64,000 nucleotides of DNA from Nanogingivalis sp963517825 (GTDB taxonomy: Bacteria; Patescibacteriota; Saccharimonadia; Saccharimonadales; Saccharimonadaceae), in NCBI GenBank assembly GCA_963517825.1, contig CAUQGB010000001.1:1-64000 (forward strand), given 5' to 3'. Below the pieces are notes generated by a model that did no database searches, was not told the origin of the DNA, and worked only from the letters and a program-made list of their open reading frames with translations. A program made the position numbers and the translations under genes. The first letter of the stretch is position 1, and the number at the start of each line of letters is the position of its first letter. Of this stretch, positions 47,768 through 55,761 are shown piece by piece.

Positions 47768-48310
47768 ATGTACAATTATAATACTGACTATTCTTACGGA
47801 TACAGAGGTTATAGTCATAATGTAGGAGCTGATGCAGCTTTCGGAATATCTATTTTATCGCTCTTAACTATCGCGCTAGTTGCCGCAATTGCAGGGTATG
47901 TTATTAGTTCTCTTCTTTATATGCTAATTTTCAAAAAAGCTGGAATCGACACCAAAAAAGCCTGGATTCCTTTCTATAACCGATGGATATTCTTCGAACT
48001 CGGTGGTCAAGAAGGCTGGAAATCTCTTCTAACTTTCATTCCTTATGTTGGAATTGTTATCTCACTTATTTTCGAAATTGCTGCAGTTGCTGAAATCAGT
48101 AAAAAACTAGATAAACCACCTTACTGGGCTATACTTTTCCTATTTGCAGCACCTATTTGGTTCTTAATACTGGGCTTAAACAGTTCTCGCTGGAATGATA
48201 TAGCCGGAAAAGAAAGTCTAGCAAAAGGAACTATTCTCGGTTATAAAATCGTAGAAGAAGATAAAGAAGCAGAAGATGCTGAAGCTAAAGAAGAAAAAAC
48301 AGAAGAATAA
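47768..48310 (+). CDS. DUF5684-like multi-pass membrane protein
   Basis: 180 residues. A Tyr/Gly-rich N-terminus (YNYNTDYSYGYRGYSHNVG) precedes four hydrophobic segments: ISILSLLTIALVAAIAGYVI, LTFIPYVGIVISLIFEIAAV and WAILFLFAAPIWFLILGLNS. The central KKAWIPFYNRWIFFELGGQE matches the 'aW..fiPiYN...f' signature of DUF5684-type proteins often seen beside signal peptidases. It ends in a Glu/Lys-rich cytoplasmic tail. AAAGGA lies 7 nt upstream. Function unknown. Confidence 0.75.
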   Translation: MYNYNTDYSYGYRGYSHNVGADAAFGISILSLLTIALVAAIAGYVISSLLYMLIFKKAGIDTKKAWIPFYNRWIFFELGGQEGWKSLLTFIPYVGIVISLIFEIAAVAEISKKLDKPPYWAILFLFAAPIWFLILGLNSSRWNDIAGKESLAKGTILGYKIVEEDKEAEDAEAKEEKTEE

Positions 48311-48325
48311 TTCTTTTTAAATCCT

Positions 48326-48357
48326 AAAACGACATTCAAATCAAGAATGTCGTTTTT
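48326..48357. terminator. Bidirectional terminator
   Basis: AAAACGACATTC-7-GAATGTCGTTTTT between convergent genes. Confidence 0.9.
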
Positions 48358-48364
48358 ATTTTAA

Positions 48365-49411
48365 TTAAATTTCAAGTGGTTCTTGCTCAATTTTTATGCC
48401 AAATTTGCACTCAACCACGCGCTGAATTTCCTCTCGCGCTACCACCAAATCCTCATAATTCTCGGCTGAGATATTTGTCAAAACCAAAGCATTTTCCATA
48501 TAAATTCGAAAACCAGCTATTTCCTTCCCTTTTAATCCAGCCTGATCAATCAGCCAACCAGTTGCAATTTTATATCTATCACCAAACTCAAAAAGTGGTA
48601 CATTTTGATATTTTTCACAAATCTCTATCGCTTTTTCTTTCGAAATTATAGCATTTTTGAAAAAACTACCTGAATTTGCAATCCTCTCTGGGTCTGGTAA
48701 TTTTTTTGAACGAATTTCAATCACTGCATTCATTACATCTTTTGCTGTTAGATTTTCTTTATTTTTACCAATATTTTTAAGCTTCTCCTTCAAGGCCTTG
48801 TATCCAGGCATTTCTGGTTGAGATTTCGAAAGCTCCAAATTTACCGAAACGATAAAATATTTTCCTTTAGCATCATTCTTGAAAATACTATCACGGTAAG
48901 CGAATCCACATTCACTTTTTAATAAAGTTTTGATTTTACCAGTTGATATTTCGAAAACTTCAACACTTTTCAAGATATCAGCAATCTCCTGACCATACGC
49001 GCCAACATTTTGAATTGGTAGAGCACCGACAGTTCCAGGAATCATCGCCATTGCCTCACAACCACTAAGGCCTTTCGAAACTGCATAATTAACAAAATTA
49101 TGCCAATTTTCACCAGAGTTTATGCGGAACTCAATATTTTTATCGTTTTCAAAAATCTTTTCAAAACCTTTAATTTCATTTTTTACCACCACCCCCTCAA
49201 AGTTCTGACTCTTTACGATCGTGTTACTTCCGCCGCCAAGAATAAAAATTGGTAAATTGTTTATTTTCGAAAATTTAACTGCACTCCTAAAATCTTCAAT
49301 ATTTTTTACAGTTATAAAAAAATGAGCTTTTCCACTAATTTTCATAGTAGTTAGTTTACCAAAGTCAACACCTTGCTGAATTTTTAGGTTTTCGAAAATT
49401 ATTTCCTTCAT
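48365..49411 (-). CDS. murB: UDP-N-acetylenolpyruvoylglucosamine reductase
   Basis: FAD enzyme that reduces the MurA product to UDP-MurNAc. FAD-binding LPIFILGGGSNTIVKSQNFE, GCEAMAMIPGTVGALPIQNV followed by GAYGQEI, CGFAYRDSIFK (catalytic region), GSFFKN with the proton-donor serine, and C-terminal GWLIDQAGLKG. 348 residues; the YRDSIF and C-terminal features fit a type I MurB. ATG 49411 is 9 nt after TATAAT. MurA is encoded 3.3 kb further on at 52751. Confidence 0.96.
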   Translation of the reverse strand: MKEIIFENLKIQQGVDFGKLTTMKISGKAHFFITVKNIEDFRSAVKFSKINNLPIFILGGGSNTIVKSQNFEGVVVKNEIKGFEKIFENDKNIEFRINSGENWHNFVNYAVSKGLSGCEAMAMIPGTVGALPIQNVGAYGQEIADILKSVEVFEISTGKIKTLLKSECGFAYRDSIFKNDAKGKYFIVSVNLELSKSQPEMPGYKALKEKLKNIGKNKENLTAKDVMNAVIEIRSKKLPDPERIANSGSFFKNAIISKEKAIEICEKYQNVPLFEFGDRYKIATGWLIDQAGLKGKEIAGFRIYMENALVLTNISAENYEDLVVAREEIQRVVECKFGIKIEQEPLEI

Positions 49412-49465
49412 ATAAAAACAATTATATCATAAAAAATAAAAACTCGCCAAAAGCGAGAAAATATG

Positions 49466-49542
49466 TGGTACACCCGGCAGGATTCGAACCTACAACCGCC
49501 TGGTTCGAAGCCAGGTACTCTATCCAGTTGAGCTACGGGTGC
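49466..49542 (-). tRNA. tRNA-Arg (anticodon TCG)
   Basis: Acceptor GCACCCG with CGGGTGT (G1-U72 wobble), ACCA encoded. Anticodon stem CCTGG/CCAGG and loop CTTCGAA give TCG, reading CGA, the codon that abounds in these genes. Confidence 0.95.
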
Positions 49543-49553
49543 TTAATGAGTAA

Positions 49554-49582
49554 ATTATACCACACTTTTTTTATTTTGTGAA
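49554..49582 (-). promoter_or_regulatory. tRNA-Arg promoter, TTCACA-17-TATAAT
   Basis: -35 at 49582-49577, -10 at 49559-49554. Confidence 0.7.
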
Positions 49583-49584
49583 GA

Positions 49585-51186
49585 CTATTTTTTAATAAAC
49601 TTTAAAATTTTATACAAAGGACTGCCGTTAATCGAGTTATTATAATCTATCTCTTTAGAGAGTTTATATCCAGAAATTGGTGAATTTTTATTTACATCAT
49701 CACTATACGGAGTGATCACAAAAAACTCTTTGTTGCTAGAAAATTCTTCTTTATTGCTCTCAATCTTTGGCGTGTAATCAGCCCGAATCATGTCGCCAGA
49801 GCGATAAATCGGAGGTTCGCCATAAAACCAGACTTTACTTTTACTATTAGAATATTGCGCCGCTGAATAAAACAAAAATCCGCTAACAGCAATTGTCGCA
49901 TTACTTTCTTCATTTCGAACTTTTTCAATCGCCTGCCGAATTTCAGTAATTTCACCTCCATTTTTTGAAATACCTTTTTGTAGATTAAGCTGAAAAACCC
50001 CAAAAATATGTGAAAAAATAATCAATAAAGTTAATAGAACCGAAATACTCTTCCTACTTTCGAAGAGTTTAATAGAAATAATTGCCAATAATATTGACAT
50101 AAAAACTTCAGCCATTAGTAAATATCTATCAACAAAAATTGAGCTAAACGGCGGTAAGCTCGCAATATAAAGCAAAATTACAGGAGCTATTGATACGGAA
50201 ATATTTATCCGTAAATTATCATTAAAATCCTTATCTCCCAACTTTTTAAACATAAAAAGTACGACAATCAGAAGGATTATCATAGCAACTATAGATAACC
50301 AACCATTAGTATCATCAGCATCGAGATAGAATAAAAAATTCGAAATCATATTCGGGATTGTCGAAAAATTCAGTGCAGGAATCCAAAATTTAGCTTTAAC
50401 ATAAGTAGCCTGTGAAATAAAAAATGGAATCCAGGGGATATACAAGACCATAATAGTCAAATGCGAAGAAAACCATTTTTCAGCAAAAAAATCGCTCAAA
50501 AGCCGCTTTAAATCATTTTTCCAATTTCGAAATCTAAAAAAAGGAAGAAACTTATACTTATTCAATTTTTTTTCTTGTCTGTCTAGAATGTAAATTGTTC
50601 TAAAAATCCATAATGAAATTGGAATTAAAGCATAAAGATATTGTGTCCAGATTCCAGCACAAACAGCAATAATATAAATAATTCGCCATTTTTTCTTATT
50701 TTCTGCTGTATTTTTTACAACCCAAGCTTCATAAAAAGACCTCACAGTTAAAACGCCCAAAAATGACACCATTGTATACATTCTGGCTTCTTGCGAATAT
50801 CTAATTAACATCGGTGAAATCGCAAGAAAACTACTCGCAAATAGTGCATTTTTCCTATCATAAAGCCTTTTTACCAAAAAATACGACAAGATTATTGTTA
50901 AAGCACCAAAAAATGCCGACATACTCCTTAATGCAAAATCACTCGAACCAAAAAATAAACTCCAAATTTTCAATAAAAAATAATAAAGAGGTGGATGAAC
51001 ATCAACAGACGTATAGTGCCAAATTTCAGAGAAATTAAAACGAATTATATAGGCTGAAAAAGCCTCATCAAACCAGATTGAGGCTTTCGAAATCGTTAAA
51101 AAAACAAGGGTTAAAAATCCTAAGATAATTCCCAGAAAAGCAATTTTAGAGCGGCACTTTTTAAATCTTGAAAAAACCATACCCAT
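49585..51186 (-). CDS. GT39-like integral membrane glycosyltransferase
   Basis: 533 residues, about ten membrane helices. Early loop IWFDEAFSAY carries the Asp-Glu pair of GT-C fold transferases (residues 40-41), followed by DVHPPLYYFLLKIW, and YSQEARMYTMV resembles the 'QEaR.Y' loop of the GT39/ArnT family. Such enzymes move sugars from polyprenyl-phosphate to lipids or proteins outside the membrane. The C-terminal soluble domain (TIAVSGFLFYSAAQYSNSKS) is family-like. ATG 51186 is 9 nt after TATAAT: leaderless. Acceptor unknown, possibly a surface glycan. Confidence 0.85.
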   Translation of the reverse strand: MGMVFSRFKKCRSKIAFLGIILGFLTLVFLTISKASIWFDEAFSAYIIRFNFSEIWHYTSVDVHPPLYYFLLKIWSLFFGSSDFALRSMSAFFGALTIILSYFLVKRLYDRKNALFASSFLAISPMLIRYSQEARMYTMVSFLGVLTVRSFYEAWVVKNTAENKKKWRIIYIIAVCAGIWTQYLYALIPISLWIFRTIYILDRQEKKLNKYKFLPFFRFRNWKNDLKRLLSDFFAEKWFSSHLTIMVLYIPWIPFFISQATYVKAKFWIPALNFSTIPNMISNFLFYLDADDTNGWLSIVAMIILLIVVLFMFKKLGDKDFNDNLRINISVSIAPVILLYIASLPPFSSIFVDRYLLMAEVFMSILLAIISIKLFESRKSISVLLTLLIIFSHIFGVFQLNLQKGISKNGGEITEIRQAIEKVRNEESNATIAVSGFLFYSAAQYSNSKSKVWFYGEPPIYRSGDMIRADYTPKIESNKEEFSSNKEFFVITPYSDDVNKNSPISGYKLSKEIDYNNSINGSPLYKILKFIKK

Positions 51187-51195
51187 GATGAATCT

Positions 51196-51224
51196 ATTAT
51201 ATCATAGCTTTTAGTTTTTTCGAA
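51196..51224 (-). promoter_or_regulatory. Promoter of the GT39-like gene
   Basis: TATAAT at 51201-51196; the -35 position is occupied by TTCGAA of a TTTCGAAA word. Confidence 0.6.
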
Positions 51225-51238
51225 ATGCTAAAAATTAC

Positions 51239-52510
51239 CTATAAATCGCTCGGTAGCGGAAAATTTCTAGCAAAATCTGCAACTTCTTTTTTAATTTCGG
51301 CAAGTTTTTTAGAGTCTTCACGGTGCTTAATCGCAAGATCCATCCATTCAGCAATTTTAACCATCTCGGCTTCTTTCATTCCACGCGAGGTTACAGCTGG
51401 TGTTCCGAGTCGAATTCCACTTGGAGTAAACATAGGTAAAGTGTCGTTTGGGATCGAATTGGCATTTAAAGTTAAGCCAATCGCGTCCATTGCGCGTTCG
51501 GCAACTTTTCCATCAATTCCAAAACTTGCATAAATATCAATTAAAATTAAATGATTTTTTGTACCTCCAGTCACAAGTCTGAAACCTCTTTTCGAAAGTT
51601 CTTCGGCCAAAAATTGCGCATTTTTTACTACCTGTTGAGCATAAATTTTAAATTCAGGCTGAAGTGCTTCATAAAAAGAAACCGCTTTTGCCGCAATTGA
51701 GTGCATTTGCGGACCACCTTGAGTTCCTGGAAAAACACTGCGATCAATTAAAGTTGGTAAATTCTCAAGAGTTTTTTCTGGTTTTTTAAGCGGATTGCCC
51801 ACTTTCCCATTCGAAAGAATCATTCCACCACGAGGGCCACGGAGGGTTTTATGTGTTGTAGTTGTCACAACATTAAAGCCATATTCAAATGGATTTTTCG
51901 AAACACCACCAGCAATTAAACCAGCGATATGTGCAACATCAGCCATTAACATCGCTCCGTGTTTTTTACCAATTTCAGAAATCCGTGCGTAATCAATTTC
52001 ACCAGGATAAGCAGAAAATCCCACAAGAATAATTTTTGGCTTATATTTTTCAGCTAATTCTTCAATTTGCTTATAATTAATCTCCCCTTTTTCATCCAAA
52101 CCGTACCTTACAAAATTATAAATCTTACCGCTCCGAGTCACTGGTGAACCGTGTGTTAAATGACCGCCTTGAGATAAATCCATACCGAGTACCGTATCTC
52201 CAACTTCTAGCCAAGCATTATAAACTGCTTCGTTTGCATTTGCCCCACTGTGCGGTTGAACGTTTGCATGATCGCATTTAAAAATTTGTTTAGCACGCTC
52301 AATAGCTAAACTCTCAATGATATCGGTATTCTCCTGACCGCCATAATATCTTTTACCAGGATATCCTTCAGAATATTTATTTGTCAAAACTGAGCCAAGC
52401 GCTGCCAATACTTCTCTCGAAACATAATTCTCGCTCGGAATTAGTTCCAAGCCTTCTCGCTGGCGATTCTCCTCATTCTCAATTGCATCAAAAATCTTTT
52501 CATCAAACAT
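51239..52510 (-). CDS. glyA: Serine hydroxymethyltransferase
   Basis: PLP enzyme that converts serine to glycine and yields methylene-THF, the FolD substrate. N-terminal LELIPSENYVSREVLAALGS, YPGKRYYGG, NVQPHSGANANEAVY, ADVAHIAGLIAGG, PLP-lysine segment VVTTTTHKTLRGPRGGMI and FPGTQGGPQMHSIAAKAV. 423 residues, normal. GGGAGAG lies about 6 nt before the ATG. Confidence 0.97.
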   Translation of the reverse strand: MFDEKIFDAIENEENRQREGLELIPSENYVSREVLAALGSVLTNKYSEGYPGKRYYGGQENTDIIESLAIERAKQIFKCDHANVQPHSGANANEAVYNAWLEVGDTVLGMDLSQGGHLTHGSPVTRSGKIYNFVRYGLDEKGEINYKQIEELAEKYKPKIILVGFSAYPGEIDYARISEIGKKHGAMLMADVAHIAGLIAGGVSKNPFEYGFNVVTTTTHKTLRGPRGGMILSNGKVGNPLKKPEKTLENLPTLIDRSVFPGTQGGPQMHSIAAKAVSFYEALQPEFKIYAQQVVKNAQFLAEELSKRGFRLVTGGTKNHLILIDIYASFGIDGKVAERAMDAIGLTLNANSIPNDTLPMFTPSGIRLGTPAVTSRGMKEAEMVKIAEWMDLAIKHREDSKKLAEIKKEVADFARNFPLPSDL

Positions 52511-52581
52511 AAAAACTCTCCCTAAAAATAAATATTTTAAAACTAAAAAATATAAAAAATCGTCACTATATCATAGAGAAT

Positions 52582-52610
52582 ATTATAGCAAAAAAAATTC
52601 AAAATTTCGA
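52582..52610 (-). promoter_or_regulatory. glyA promoter, TCGAAA-17-TATAAT
   Basis: -10 TATAAT at 52587-52582 with extended TGC; -35 is TCGAAA at 52610-52605, again built from the TTCGAA word. The remainder of 52511-52714 shows nothing else. Confidence 0.65.
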
Positions 52611-52714
52611 GAGTTTTTTGAACTTTAAAATTCCTCTTCGCTTTTACTATTAATTATCAGCATAAAGAGCAAAATAAAAAAATAATAATATAAGCATTTT
52701 TTAAAATAAGCCCC

Positions 52715-52744
52715 TTGAAATACTTATATCATAAGTGATATACT
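52715..52744 (+). promoter_or_regulatory. murA promoter, TTGAAA-18-TATACT (leaderless)
   Basis: -35 at 52715-52720, -10 at 52739-52744; ATG at 52751 is 6 nt further. The -10 lies inside the palindrome 52726-52752. Confidence 0.75.
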
Positions 52745-52752
52745 TATGATAT
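52726..52752. promoter_or_regulatory. 27-bp operator palindrome over the murA -10 box and start codon
   Basis: Arms ATATCATAAGT (52726-52736) and ACTTATGATAT (52742-52752) are exact complements, separated by 5 bases. A bound dimer would block both the -10 box and the ATG. The obvious binder is the XRE domain of the gene's own product. Confidence 0.75.
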
Positions 52753-54280
52753 GAATGAAGAACAAGCCTATTTAGAGAAGATCGGGAAGCTTATTCAAGA
52801 ATCTCGCCTACATCAAAATTTAACTCAAGCAGAACTCGCTGAAAAAATTGGCACTTCGCAAAGCGCAATTAACCGTATCGAGAGCGGTAAACAAAATATA
52901 ACTCTTGAAATGCTTGCAAGAATATCAGAGGAACTTTCTAGTGAAATTATATCTGTAAATTCAACTAAAAAAAGTAACTTTCGCGTTCATGGTGGTCGTG
53001 AACTTTCTGGTGAAATCGAAATTAAAACTTCAAAGAATGCAGCGGTTGCTTTACTCTGTGCATCGCTTTTAAATAGAGGAAAAACAACCCTTCGCCGCGT
53101 AGCCCGAATAGAAGAGGTTAACCGGATCATTGAGGTATTAAATTCACTCGGCATAAAAACTAAATGGCTCAACAAAGATAATGACCTTGAAATTATACCA
53201 CCAAGTGAATTGTCTTTCAAAAATATGAATATCGAATCCGCAAAAAAAACACGCAGCATCCTAATGTTTCTCGGCCCACTTCTTCACCAATATTCAGACT
53301 TCGAAATACCTTTTTCTGGTGGGTGTAATTTAGGAACGCGCACAGTCGAACCTCACCTTTATGGACTAAAGCATTTTGGTGCGAATATTGTAGCACAAAC
53401 TGATTTTTATAAGGTTTCAAATAAGCCAAAAAAAGTTGAGAAGCCAATACTTTTAACCGAGCGCGGCGACACAACAACCGAAAATATAATTATGGCCGCA
53501 GCGCTTTCTGGTCAAGAAATTACAATTCGGAATGCTAGCCCGAATTATATGGTGCAAGATTTGTGTTTTTTCCTTGAAAAACTTGGCGTTAAAATTGAAG
53601 GAATTGGAACAACAACTTTAAAAGTTCATGGATTAACAAAAATCGAGAAAGATGTTGAATATTACGTAAGCGAAGATCCTATTGAATCTTTAACTTTCGT
53701 GGCGGTTGCGCTGGTTACAAATTCTGAAATTACCATCAAACGTGCACCAATCGAATTTAACGAACTGGAACTCGCGACCCTCGAACAAATGGGTGCAAAT
53801 TTCGAAATCAGCCCCGAATATCTTTCGAAAAATAAAAAAACGCGCCTCGTGGATATTAAAGTTAAAAAATCAAAACTGCATGCCGCGAAAGATAAAATTC
53901 ATGCGCTACCATTTCCTGGTATAAATATGGATAATTTGCCTTTTCTTGGATTAATTGCAACTGTCGCGGAAGGTCGAACCTTGATTCATGATTGGAGCTA
54001 CGAAAACCGTGCAATTTATTTCACTGAGCTTTCAAAATTAAATGCCAAAATTGAACTCGTTGACCCACATCGTGTTTATATTTCTGGCCCAACAAAATGG
54101 AAGCCTGCAGATATTATCGCACCAAGCGCCCTTCGCCCAAGCGTCGTAGTTCTGATCGCAATGCTTGCCGCACCAGGAGTTTCAACCTTGCGAGATGTTT
54201 ACAACATTAATCGCGGCTATGAAGATTTTGCAGAAAGATTAAATTCACTTGGTGCAAAGATCGAAACTTTATTTTCATAA
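52751..54280 (+). CDS. murA: MurA with N-terminal XRE-type HTH (fusion)
   Basis: First committed enzyme of peptidoglycan synthesis: transfers enolpyruvate to UDP-GlcNAc. Residues 11-63 form an XRE/Cro helix-turn-helix (KLIQESRLHQNLTQAELAEK, IGTSQSAINRIESGKQNI). Residues ~76-509 form the EPT-fold MurA. Catalytic features kept: Lys in EIKTSKNAAVALL, Cys in FSGGCNLGTRTVEPH (equivalent of E. coli Cys115), Asp in GINMDNLPFL, Arg in SALRPSVVVLIA and C-terminal INRGYEDFAERLNSLGAKIE. Standard MurA is ~420 residues, so the extra 75 are the DNA-binding domain. The stretch joining them is in frame with no gap. A palindrome covers the promoter, suggesting self-repression, perhaps sensitive to substrate. 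Confidence 0.95.
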   Translation: MNEEQAYLEKIGKLIQESRLHQNLTQAELAEKIGTSQSAINRIESGKQNITLEMLARISEELSSEIISVNSTKKSNFRVHGGRELSGEIEIKTSKNAAVALLCASLLNRGKTTLRRVARIEEVNRIIEVLNSLGIKTKWLNKDNDLEIIPPSELSFKNMNIESAKKTRSILMFLGPLLHQYSDFEIPFSGGCNLGTRTVEPHLYGLKHFGANIVAQTDFYKVSNKPKKVEKPILLTERGDTTTENIIMAAALSGQEITIRNASPNYMVQDLCFFLEKLGVKIEGIGTTTLKVHGLTKIEKDVEYYVSEDPIESLTFVAVALVTNSEITIKRAPIEFNELELATLEQMGANFEISPEYLSKNKKTRLVDIKVKKSKLHAAKDKIHALPFPGINMDNLPFLGLIATVAEGRTLIHDWSYENRAIYFTELSKLNAKIELVDPHRVYISGPTKWKPADIIAPSALRPSVVVLIAMLAAPGVSTLRDVYNINRGYEDFAERLNSLGAKIETLFS

Positions 54281-54288
54281 TTAAAAAG

Positions 54289-54315
54289 ACTCCCAAAAAA
54301 TTGGGAGTTATTTTT
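54289..54315. terminator. Bidirectional terminator
   Basis: ACTCCCAA-4-TTGGGAGT then TATTTTT. Confidence 0.9.
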
Positions 54316-54317
54316 AG

Positions 54318-54734
54318 CTAATGTTTAAGATAGTCTTTATTTTCTGTGCGATATTTTATCGCATTTTTTCGAACAATATTCGCAGCAGGAGAATCAAATC
54401 TTCCACAATCTTCTAGCTTTTTAATTAAAATTCCTATAAATTTCAGATTAAACTTTGTACAAGAAACTCCGCTCGGTTTTTCACCGTTTAAAATTTCAAA
54501 GATTGTTTTTAATTCAATATCCACATCAGAGCTTTCCACTCCGTGATCCTCTTCGAGCAGAGCTTCGGCGGTATAGACCATTGAACTTTTAATCGCCTCT
54601 AAGAGATTATTCTCATTTTGACCATCAAGACTACTACCAAAACTTGGGTGATAAGCCCTAAAACAATCAAAAGTATCTCGAAAGACTTCATCCATCTTTT
54701 TTGATCCAAACTCCGTAAGGTTCAACTTTGCCAT
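54318..54734 (-). CDS. Small cytoplasmic hypothetical protein (138 aa)
   Basis: 138 residues, family not recognised. From MAKLNLTEFGSKKMDEVFRD on it is helical and acidic (NLLEAIKSSMVYTAEALLEE; DVDIELKTIFEILNGEKPSG) with a basic end (SPAANIVRKNAIKYRTENKD). Start ATG 54734 has a perfect AGGAGG 6 nt upstream; the frame is open further back through the promoter and into tRNA-His, which is rejected. Own promoter at 54797-54769 and shared terminator with murA. Soluble, possibly a helical adaptor. Confidence 0.65.
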   Translation of the reverse strand: MAKLNLTEFGSKKMDEVFRDTFDCFRAYHPSFGSSLDGQNENNLLEAIKSSMVYTAEALLEEDHGVESSDVDIELKTIFEILNGEKPSGVSCTKFNLKFIGILIKKLEDCGRFDSPAANIVRKNAIKYRTENKDYLKH

Positions 54735-54768
54735 ATTATGTACCTCCTTGGCAAGAAATATATCTAAT

Positions 54769-54797
54769 ACTATATCATACTTTAAAATTTTGGTCAA
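54769..54797 (-). promoter_or_regulatory. Promoter, TTGACC-17-TATAGT
   Basis: -35 at 54797-54792, -10 at 54774-54769, extended TGA. Confidence 0.75.
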
Positions 54798-54827
54798 ATA
54801 AAAAAGAGCCATACGCTCAAATTTACT

Positions 54828-54905
54828 TGGGGCGAATGATGGGGTTCGAACCCACGGCCTCCGGTGCCACAAACCAGCGCTCTAACCAGCTGAGCTACAT
54901 CCGCC
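54828..54905 (-). tRNA. tRNA-His (anticodon GTG)
   Basis: Acceptor GCGGATG pairs with CATTCGC; an encoded G-1 faces C73, the usual identity pair of tRNA-His, and CCA is encoded. Anticodon stem CTGGT/ACCGG, loop TTGTGGC gives GTG. Confidence 0.95.
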
Positions 54906-54917
54906 ATAACTTCAACC

Positions 54918-54946
54918 ATTTTAACACATAAAAACTTGAAAATCAA
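54918..54946 (-). promoter_or_regulatory. tRNA-His promoter, TTGATT-17-TAAAAT
   Basis: -35 at 54946-54941, extended TGT, -10 at 54923-54918. Confidence 0.8.
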
Positions 54947-54949
54947 GCT

Positions 54950-55417
54950 TTAAAATTTTGGCTTAATTTGTGGGCGAAAACTTCGCACAACATTTTGAGA
55001 GCTCGGAGTTTGCGAACCGTAAAAACCCGCCATTCCGGTTTGCTGAACCTCGCCGAAACCGCTTTTCGTCATTCTTATTTTTGTTGATTTATCAATTTGA
55101 CCATTCGAAAGTGTATTTTTTTGCCTATTTAAGTTTTGCTGCAAATAATTTGAAGCCCTTTCTTCTCTTTTGGCTCTAATCTGATCAAGAGCCGATCTTG
55201 AACTTTCCATTTTAGTTTTTTGTGCCATCCTTAATTGACCAAGTTGAGAATCTCGATATGAGCGCATTTTCGAATTTCTATAATCAATTGCTTGGCGCTG
55301 TGCAAAACTTTGTGAGCTTGCAGCACCAATTCTTCCGCCAGACTGAGCTTTAGCGTAACCACTAGAGTGAGCAACTTCTTCCAGGTTGGATTTCACGACA
55401 TAATCATTCAATTTCAT
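54950..55417 (-). CDS. Gln/Ser/Arg-rich hypothetical protein
   Basis: 155 residues with low sequence complexity and no membrane segment: AHSSGYAKAQSGGRIGAASS, a helical Arg/Gln-rich middle (SKMRSYRDSQLGQLRMAQKT, QIRAKREERASNYLQQNLNR) and a basic flexible tail ending VRSFRPQIKPKF. The composition recalls nucleic-acid-binding or scaffold proteins; no family recognised. ATG 55417 follows a -10 box by 6 nt (leaderless) with TTGAAA 17 bp upstream, which supports it as a real gene. The last codon lies next to the tRNA-His promoter. Confidence 0.65.
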   Translation of the reverse strand: MKLNDYVVKSNLEEVAHSSGYAKAQSGGRIGAASSQSFAQRQAIDYRNSKMRSYRDSQLGQLRMAQKTKMESSRSALDQIRAKREERASNYLQQNLNRQKNTLSNGQIDKSTKIRMTKSGFGEVQQTGMAGFYGSQTPSSQNVVRSFRPQIKPKF

Positions 55418-55423
55418 GTTATT

Positions 55424-55452
55424 ATATTAACATAAACATGTTATTTTTTCAA
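55424..55452 (-). promoter_or_regulatory. Promoter, TTGAAA-17-TAATAT (leaderless)
   Basis: -35 at 55452-55447, -10 at 55429-55424. Confidence 0.65.
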
Positions 55453-55459
55453 AAAAGTA

Positions 55460-55488
55460 TTGCTTTTATAGAAAATCTTTGTTATAAT
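55460..55488 (+). promoter_or_regulatory. tRNA-Gly promoter, TTGCTT-17-TATAAT
   Basis: -10 is TATAAT with extended TGT, 8 nt before the tRNA. Confidence 0.8.
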
Positions 55489-55496
55489 ATCCTTAT

Positions 55497-55571
55497 GCGG
55501 GCGTCGTATAACGGCTAATATACCTGCCTTCCAAGCAAGTGATGAGAGTTCGATTCTCTCCGCCCGCACCA
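55497..55571 (+). tRNA. tRNA-Gly (anticodon TCC)
   Basis: Acceptor GCGGGCG pairs with CGCCCGC, then ACCA. Loop CTTCCAA gives TCC. The anticodon stem CCTGC/GCAAG has one C-A mismatch at its second pair. Confidence 0.93.
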
Positions 55572-55607
55572 TTTGATCTTTTTTGTTTTAGCATAAGCCT
55601 CCACTAT

Positions 55608-55629
55608 CTGGAGGTTTTTGCTTTAAAAT
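55608..55629 (+). terminator. tRNA-Gly terminator
   Basis: CCTCCA-5-TGGAGG then TTTTTG. Confidence 0.85.
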
Positions 55630-55636
55630 AAACATA

Positions 55637-55665
55637 TGGACTTTTTTTAAAAAAATTGATATAAT
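55637..55665 (+). promoter_or_regulatory. tRNA-Arg promoter, TGGACT-17-TATAAT
   Basis: Extended TGA, 12 nt before the tRNA. Confidence 0.75.
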
Positions 55666-55677
55666 TATTTTAGGTAC

Positions 55678-55754
55678 GCCCCCGTAGCTCAGTGGATTAG
55701 AGTAAGAGGTTTCTACCCTCCTGGCCGTAGGTTCGAGTCCTACCGGGGGTACCA
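55678..55754 (+). tRNA. tRNA-Arg (anticodon TCT)
   Basis: Acceptor GCCCCCG with CGGGGGT (G1-U72 wobble) and ACCA. Anticodon loop TTTCTAC gives TCT, reading AGA. Confidence 0.93.
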
Positions 55755-55761
55755 AGTTTTT

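Noticed and set aside
54735..54872. Upstream extension of the 54318 gene
   Set aside because: It passes through a promoter into tRNA-His; the ATG at 54734 has a perfect AGGAGG.
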